Assembly: GCA_001599975.1 (NCBI GenBank)
Contig: BCIO01000002.1
Span: 1,488,001 to 1,552,000, forward strand
DNA from: Cystobasidiopsis lactophilus
Lineage: Eukaryota; Basidiomycota; Agaricostilbomycetes; Agaricostilbales; Chionosphaeraceae
Reading direction: 5' to 3'
DNA: 64,000 nucleotides
Part shown: positions 58,792 to 64,000 of the stretch, one piece after another
How the letters are laid out: each line of letters begins with the position of its first letter
Position numbering within the stretch: the first letter of the stretch is position 1
Notes under the pieces: generated by a model
What the model was told of the DNA's origin: nothing
The model's input: the letters and a program-made list of their open reading frames with translations, nothing else
Database searches by the model: none
Position numbers and translations under genes: made by a program

Positions 58792-59791
58792 ATGCCCCAA
58801 TCTACTGGAATCAACGACCGTTCGCTCTCTGCCGTGAAACCCGACGTGCTCAATCTTGTCGTTCTCGTCACTGGAGCGAGTGGCGGCATTGGGAGAGCGG
58901 CTGCGCTTCGTCTTGCCCGGGATGGGTTCCACATCGCAGTCAATGACATTGCCGCCAAGCAGAAAGATTGCGAAGAAGTGGCTTCTCAGATTAGAGCAAT
59001 GCCTGGTCGCAAAGCCGGCGTCTTCCTGGGAGGTGAGTCTCAAGTGCTCCCATGTTCGTTTCCATGCCTGAGTATAGTTTGGTCAGATGTCACTAATCTG
59101 GACGAAGTGAAGAAGATCATTGCAGGGATCGTAAAAGAGCTCGGATCCATCGACATTTCCATCCAAAACGCCGGCATCGTTCAGCTCAAGAGCTACCTGG
59201 AGTCTACCGAAGACGATGTGAGTACCTGAACCACGGAGTGTACCCTACTCATGCTAGGACTCCAATAGAGAAAGCGAATGATGGACATCAATGTGCACGG
59301 TGTCTGGAATGTGGCCATCGAGGCAGCCAGGGAAATGATCAAGCAAGGAAGGGGCGGCAGGATCATCAACGCAAGCTCTGTCGCCGGTCTCAAGCCCAGC
59401 AGTGGCATCGCATACTACTCGGCATCCAAAGCTGCCGTCCGCAACTTCACAGCAGGGGCTGCACAAGAATGGGGCGAACACAACATTCGTGTCGTGAGTA
59501 GGCCTCTTCACCGGGTGTCTGGAGGCTTAATATCATCGGAAATAGAACGCCTACGCTCCAGGGATCATCCGCACCAATATGTGGAAGCTTTTGGACAGCG
59601 CTATCGAAGAGAAGTACGGCGTCAAGCCGGAAGACAACTTGGGCCGCAAGGCCGTCGACGACATGAGTTGCTTGAAGCGCGACGGCGAGCCAGAGGACGT
59701 CGCCAAGGTTATAAGCTTCCTCTGCGGTCCAGAGAGTGAATATGTCACTGGTCAGACGATTGTGGTGGACGGCGGCATCTTCTTTCATTAA
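58792..59791 (+). CDS. Short-chain dehydrogenase/reductase (classical SDR)
   Basis: NAD(P)-dependent oxidoreductase of about 260 residues. Seen: VVLVTGASGGIGRAAALRLA for cofactor binding, IQNAGIVQ as the NAG motif, INASSVAG with the catalytic Ser, YYSASKAAVRNFTAG with Tyr-x3-Lys, and the end YVTGQTIVVDGGIFFH. The region NAYAPGIIRTNMW plus a long insert up to GRKAVDDMSCLKRDGEPE is like diacetyl/acetoin reductases, which is the best guess for substrate. Introns at about 59033-59086, 59220-59270 and 59494-59546. Start ATG 58792 within CACACACCATGCC. Confidence 0.88.
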
Positions 59792-60371
59792 AGGCAACCT
59801 CGAGTCGACTTCGATTGTAGCGATTATCCAGCAAATGTTTGCTGTAAAGCCATGCATAACAACAAATGAAGGAAAATGAGACGTATTGGAAATGCAAGGT
59901 CTTGGAAAATGCGCTTGTTACAAGGGGTTCGCCAAAACAAAGCCTGCTCCCACCAAGACCGAGCTTTGCCCACAGACCCCGACTGCAAGAGAAGGACAGT
60001 CCGCAAAGCGATGCACAGACCCTTGAGGTGAAGGTGGAAAAAGAGGAGCAAATCACTTATTAGCCGAACTCGTCGACAAGGTCGACAAGGGAATGGGCGC
60101 TGCCTTCTTGACAAAAAGTATTCCTGCTAAAAAAAGTTAGTAAACCAAATGGCAACCAAGTCTGTTACCGTCGAAACTGGAATGGTGGGCTGCTTCAAGT
60201 TTTCGCTGTCGGAAAGCGGGCGCGGCGCGAAAGTGTTGATGTGCCGTCTATGGTCTGTGTCGATACGAAGATGAAATGAGCCGCAAAGAAGAACTTATTG
60301 ATATGGTGGCAAAGACTGGAGCGCAGGACGAAGCTGCCTGAGGGTGCAAAGAGTGGCTGGGCCAGGGGCCG
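59792..60371. other. Convergent spacer
   Basis: About 580 bases between the SDR stop and the acidic-protein stop. Contains a small direct repeat (GTCGACAAG twice, about 60073-60090). No gene seen. Confidence 0.45.
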
Positions 60372-62564
60372 TCATTGCGCGCGAATGCGTTTTGCTTCAG
60401 CTGATGTGGGCGATGTCAATATGAAGTCGATCAATAAAGAAGGCAAAGGAGGCACTCACGCAGCAGGTCGACTCCAGGTGCGGCGGACAGTTCACTCACG
60501 GCTTCGGCCTCTTCGTCCTCTCGGACACGCTTTGGGCTCGGATCATTGCCGCGTTTGCCAAGTAGCGTGTCGGCAATATCTGCGTTGGCGACAGAGGCTT
60601 CGATGGCAGGCGCAGCAATCGCGTCGTCACCATCCGCAAGCGTGGCCTCGAGTTCATCGGCAACATCTGCGGGGGTCCAAGTCAGCACGACACCTACGAT
60701 TAGAAAGGGCCCGGCGAACACACCTGTGGAACCGAGTTGTGGCGTCTCCAATTCGTCTAGCTCCTCTGCGGGGGGTGGGATGCCATCATTGGTCGTCTCG
60801 AGCTCATCCACTTCTGGCGTCTCGTCCTCGTCATTTTGCGCGTCATGCAGCTCGGAATCGTCCGGGTCATCCTCAAACTGTTCCTCTGCCACCTCCTCGT
60901 TGTCGTGGTCTGAACCCAATTCGTCCTCGTCAGCGGCAACCGGGAGGGTGGCAGTCTTGCCTTCTTGGGCAAACTCGGGCGGGTAGTCTTCCACAGCGGA
61001 AGGCTCGGTGTCGGCGTCATCGTATCCATGCTCGTCAGCGAGCTCGTCCACTTCGGTTGGCGAGTTGAACTCGTCATGGTCATCTTGATCTGCGCATACT
61101 CGGTCAGCTGACTCGTCAATACCAGAGATCGGCAAAGCCACGCACCAGCAGGTATCAGTCCAGAGTGCTTGGCCACATGCGTAGCCAACTGATTGAAGCG
61201 GCTGATGAATCTCGGGTTCTCTCCCAAGACCAGGTGCAAGCGGCCTGGCTGGTCACACCCCATGTGCAAGCGGTCCAAATCGAGCAAAGACACATCACGG
61301 GCAAACACATTGTCCTGTAGAAAGAGTCAGATGTGACTCGCGAGATGCGGAAGGGAGATAGTGGGCTCACCTCTGGGAGCTCGATCCCTAACTCGTCAGA
61401 TCGGAGCCTCATTTCTTGCTGGTCTTCCTCAAAGCACGGAAAGTGTTCTCGAAGGCGCGCAAAGAGCCCAGTGAGCGATGCGTAGTAGAAGCGGTGCTCA
61501 TTTTCGAACAAGACGGTCAGGCCGGACCTGCGGCCGCCAGTCGGGTCCGCCGAAGTGGAAGCGACCGGCGGCTGCTGATCCTCTTGCTCGTCGTCCTCAT
61601 CGCGCTCGACAAAGTCTGCGAAAAGCCAGTAGGATTCGTTGCGGAAGGAGAGCTTGACGGGCGGGGCGCGCAGGCCGCCGCTGGTGAGGACCTCGGCGTC
61701 GTTGCCGGCAAAGTAAGGGTCCAGCTCGGATGGAAAGTCGACTGAGAGAAGGAGGTCGGACTGAAGGGTCGGTCGGCCGCTGACAGAGATGCGCTCCGAG
61801 TCGCTGCTGCCCACGCGAGCGCGGCGGGCGAGGGGAGCGGCAGCCGGGAGGACACCAAAAGCGGACAGGTCGTGCGCCGCGTCGTCGTTGTCCTCTTGCT
61901 CCTCGTCGGCGTCGTCGTAAGCTTCTGGCTCCTCGAAATGAGGCGGTACCTCGTCATCGGCAGCGGCGGCGCCGGCTTCGGGAAGCAGGTCGACGGCTTC
62001 TTCGTCTTCTGGCGGTGGTGGGATCGGAGACGCGGGATCGGCCTCTGGCGCAGCTGGCTGTTCGATCGAGGGCGCTATCACTTCTGGCACGTCCTCTGGT
62101 GCGTCGGTGGTGGGGGAGGTGGCGACAAAGTCGGGGGCGGCAATGGCTGGCAGGTCAGTCGACTCCGAGGCGGCGGCAGGCAAAATCGCTGGGTCTTCGG
62201 GTAAAGGCGCGGCGACGGTGGGTAAGGCGGCGGAGACAGGGCTGTGTGGTGCAGCGCTCGGTTCGAGCGTCACAGGAGCGGGCAGAAAAGCAGCGGGCGA
62301 GGAGCCGGAAAACGCTTCGGCCTCGATGGGCGCGATAGGCGAGACGAGGGGCGCGGACACAAAGGGACTGGGCACAGCGTCAAGCAACGGGGTGTCCTCC
62401 ATGGCCGAGTCGCCGTCCTCGACGACTAGCGGAGTGGCCTCAACTGGCGACATCTCGAAGTCGTCTTCACCTTCGGCCAAGGTTCCAACGACTTCCACTC
62501 CCATCTCCTCGTCCGTTTCGTGGTGCTCTGGCACGCCGTCTATGAGCATTTCCAGGTCGGCCAT
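60372..62564 (-). CDS. Large acidic, probably nuclear protein (possibly DUF2420-like)
   Basis: About 650 residues. The N-terminal third is Pro/Ala/Glu-rich low complexity. The central block SFRNESYWLFADFVERDEDD then ENEHRFYYASLTGLFARLRE, IELPEDNVFARDVSLLDLDR and GRLHLVLGENPRFISRFNQL is ordered and resembles the fungal DUF2420 family as I remember it. The C-terminal part is very acidic (DELGSDHDNEEVAEEQFED) and ends with nuclear-localisation-like sequence (KRGNDPSPKRVRED). A last small exon gives PEAKRIRAQ ending at 60372. Introns at about 61317-61371, 61089-61144, 60667-60722 and 60400-60488. Start taken at ATG 62564; an acceptor-like site just before it suggests an intron in the 5' UTR. Confidence 0.7.
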
Positions 62565-62897
62565 CGCTGCGAACATCCGAACGAGGTTAGCCAAGCGAAA
62601 ACAAACGAGAACGAGTCAGCGGGCTCACCTGGTGGCGAAAAATGTGTGGTCAACGCTAAGTTTTGAGAGCTGGTGGAGGTCGGGCGGTCTGCTGGGGTGC
62701 TACTAGAGTGCAAAAAGTCGGGTTGCAGAGCTCAAAGGACCTTGTCGACTTGGCAAACAGGGCGCAAAGAAAATCGCAGGGCCTCAGCAACCACTTCGCT
62801 GTTTCACTTGTGGTGTACTCCAGATTCTTAAGCCTCCAAAAGCCCTCCTCCTGCCCTGGCTCCACAGCAGCTTTCTCTTAAGCTGTCCTGGCTTTGT

Positions 62898-64000
62898 TAA
62901 GTCAAGCAGGGACGGAGAAAAGCTCGTTGATCTGCTGTTCGTGCCTTAAAGGCAGTATGGATGAGAAGCACCATGAAGTCCTGCAGGTTGTCGTGAACAT
63001 GCTATCTGTGCATGCAACAATTCGGCTCAGCCTCTGAAGACGGCTGGAGTAAGAGGCAGCGCGCACCTGAGTTTGCGATTTCCAGTCACCTTGCCACCAA
63101 TTTTGCTCTTGTTCGACTGGTGACCTTGTCTCAAAGCTTGTAAAATAGTCTGTGCTATCAATTCCATTGTGAGCCCATGAAAGAGAGCTTGAGTGTTGAA
63201 AGACGCACCTAGGTCGTGATGGGTTTCCCACGCCGAAAGTCTCATGCCACGACCCAGGTCGAAGGAGCCCTATGAAGTTTTGGGGCTTTTCATGGACGTG
63301 GAATCTGTGCGAATTGGCTGCACCGTTCAGCCTCTGAAGACTGGCTAAGGAGATGGCAGCACGCACCTGAACTTGCGCCCTCCAGACGCTTTGCCACCGG
63401 TTTTGCTCTTGCTCGACCGGTGAGCTGCTTGCCTCAAAGCTTGTAGAGTCGCCTGTGTCGAAGGCCGTTAAAATGAAGCTCGCATTTTAGAGCTATCGTG
63501 TGAAACCCGCGCACCTAGGTAGTGTCTAAGCAAAGATTCTCGTCCCCATAACCCAGTTTGGATAGGCACCATGAACGCTTGCGGCTTGTCTTGGACGTGG
63601 AATCTGTGCCTCATTGCAAAAGTGAGCCTCTGAAGACGGCTGTTGGAAGAAGCAGCGCGCACCTGGTCGTGCGCCCTCTATACGGCTTGCCACCGGTCTT
63701 GCTCTTGTTCGACCGATGGGCTGCTTGCTCCAGAGCTTGATTGACCGACGACTGGCCTGTGTGAGCACAAAAGTCCTCATAAGCTCATATATATTGGAGC
63801 TATAATGTTGAGAAAGCACACACCTAGAATGGGGCTCTTCCAAGCAAAGATTCTCGCGCCATCTCCCACATTGGATGGCCACCATAAGCGTGTGCAGCTT
63901 GTCGTGGAAATGACATCTGTGCAAAGCGTGCTTCTGAACAGCCTTCGGGGAATGGCTAAAAGATAGGGCGCGCGCACCTGATCTCGCGCTCTCTAGACGA
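62898..64000 (-). repeat. Tandem array, ~300-base period, with regularly spaced splice signals
   Basis: At least three full units and parts of two more, running past the right edge. On the minus strand each unit has two exon-like blocks bounded by good splice sites. Block A is 63067-63136, 63367-63439, 63663-63735 and from 63978. Block B is 63209-63304, 63515-63603, 63824-63916, with a last one ending in the unique flank. Every block ends in AG|GTGYGY (mostly GTGCGC/GTGCGT) and begins after CAG or AAG. The introns are about 60-75 bases. The spacing between A donors is 300, 296 and 315. In one frame, A reads like SSKSKTGGKASGGRKF and B like FHVQDKPQAFMVPIQTG. The frame is not kept through all copies, so coding status is open. 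Confidence 0.75.

Noticed and set aside
62898-64000. snoRNA host-gene explanation for the tandem array
   Set aside because: The 60-75-base introns were read for C/D-box (RTGATGA/CTGA) and H/ACA features; no convincing pair was found, so this was not proposed as the main explanation.

Overview
The window looks like nuclear DNA of a fungus, most likely a basidiomycete. Genes are closely packed on both strands. Almost every gene is cut by short introns of about 36-75 bases with GT(G/A)(A/C)GT-type donors. The gene set is fungal (inositol-phosphorylceramide synthase subunit KEI1, ENA-type cation ATPase, SEC72, zinc-cluster regulators), and one membrane protein resembles a basidiomycete-type DUF6533 family. 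An exon-junction-complex Y14 protein and a RED-like splicing factor fit an intron-rich genome. About 31 protein genes, two tRNA genes and one tandem-repeat locus can be supported. No LTR, LINE or DNA transposon was recognised.

Layout. 1-9 kb: the 3' part of an ammonium transporter, TAF10, an amidase, then cystathionine beta-lyase and mevalonate kinase in one uninterrupted reading frame. 9-19 kb: a TVP38-type membrane protein, a serine-rich coiled-coil protein, COQ6 and SEC72 (head to head), TSC13. 19-30 kb: an ENA-type P-type ATPase, DAHP synthase, the mitochondrial transcription factor MTF1 and KEI1 (40 bases between start codons), and a lipid-kinase-like gene. 30.0-30.6 kb: an inverted pair of intron-containing tRNA-Gly(GCC) genes flanked by T and A tracts with unresolved bases. 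31-44 kb: MFS transporter, cytochrome P450, two tandem fungal transcription factors, a seven-helix-like membrane protein and a dihydroflavonol-reductase-like enzyme, which resembles a small metabolic cluster. 44-63 kb: DBP4 helicase, two membrane proteins, dynein light chain LC8, Y14/RBM8A, a P-loop kinase with an RG-rich tail, a RED-like protein, a glycine-rich protein made of microexons, VMA12, a short-chain dehydrogenase and a large acidic nuclear protein. 62.9-64.0 kb: a ~300-base tandem array with regularly spaced splice signals, running off the window.

How the genes relate. Most are unlinked housekeeping functions. Several touch sphingolipid and sterol metabolism (TSC13, KEI1, the lipid kinase, mevalonate kinase). 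The points most worth a second look are the cystathionine beta-lyase/mevalonate kinase fusion, the repeated-exon array at the right edge, a gene whose start codon appears split by an intron and which contains 6-, 9- and 12-base exons, and a tandem transcription-factor copy whose zinc cluster looks worn away. Exon structures were worked out by eye from splice signals and reading frame and are not proven by transcripts.
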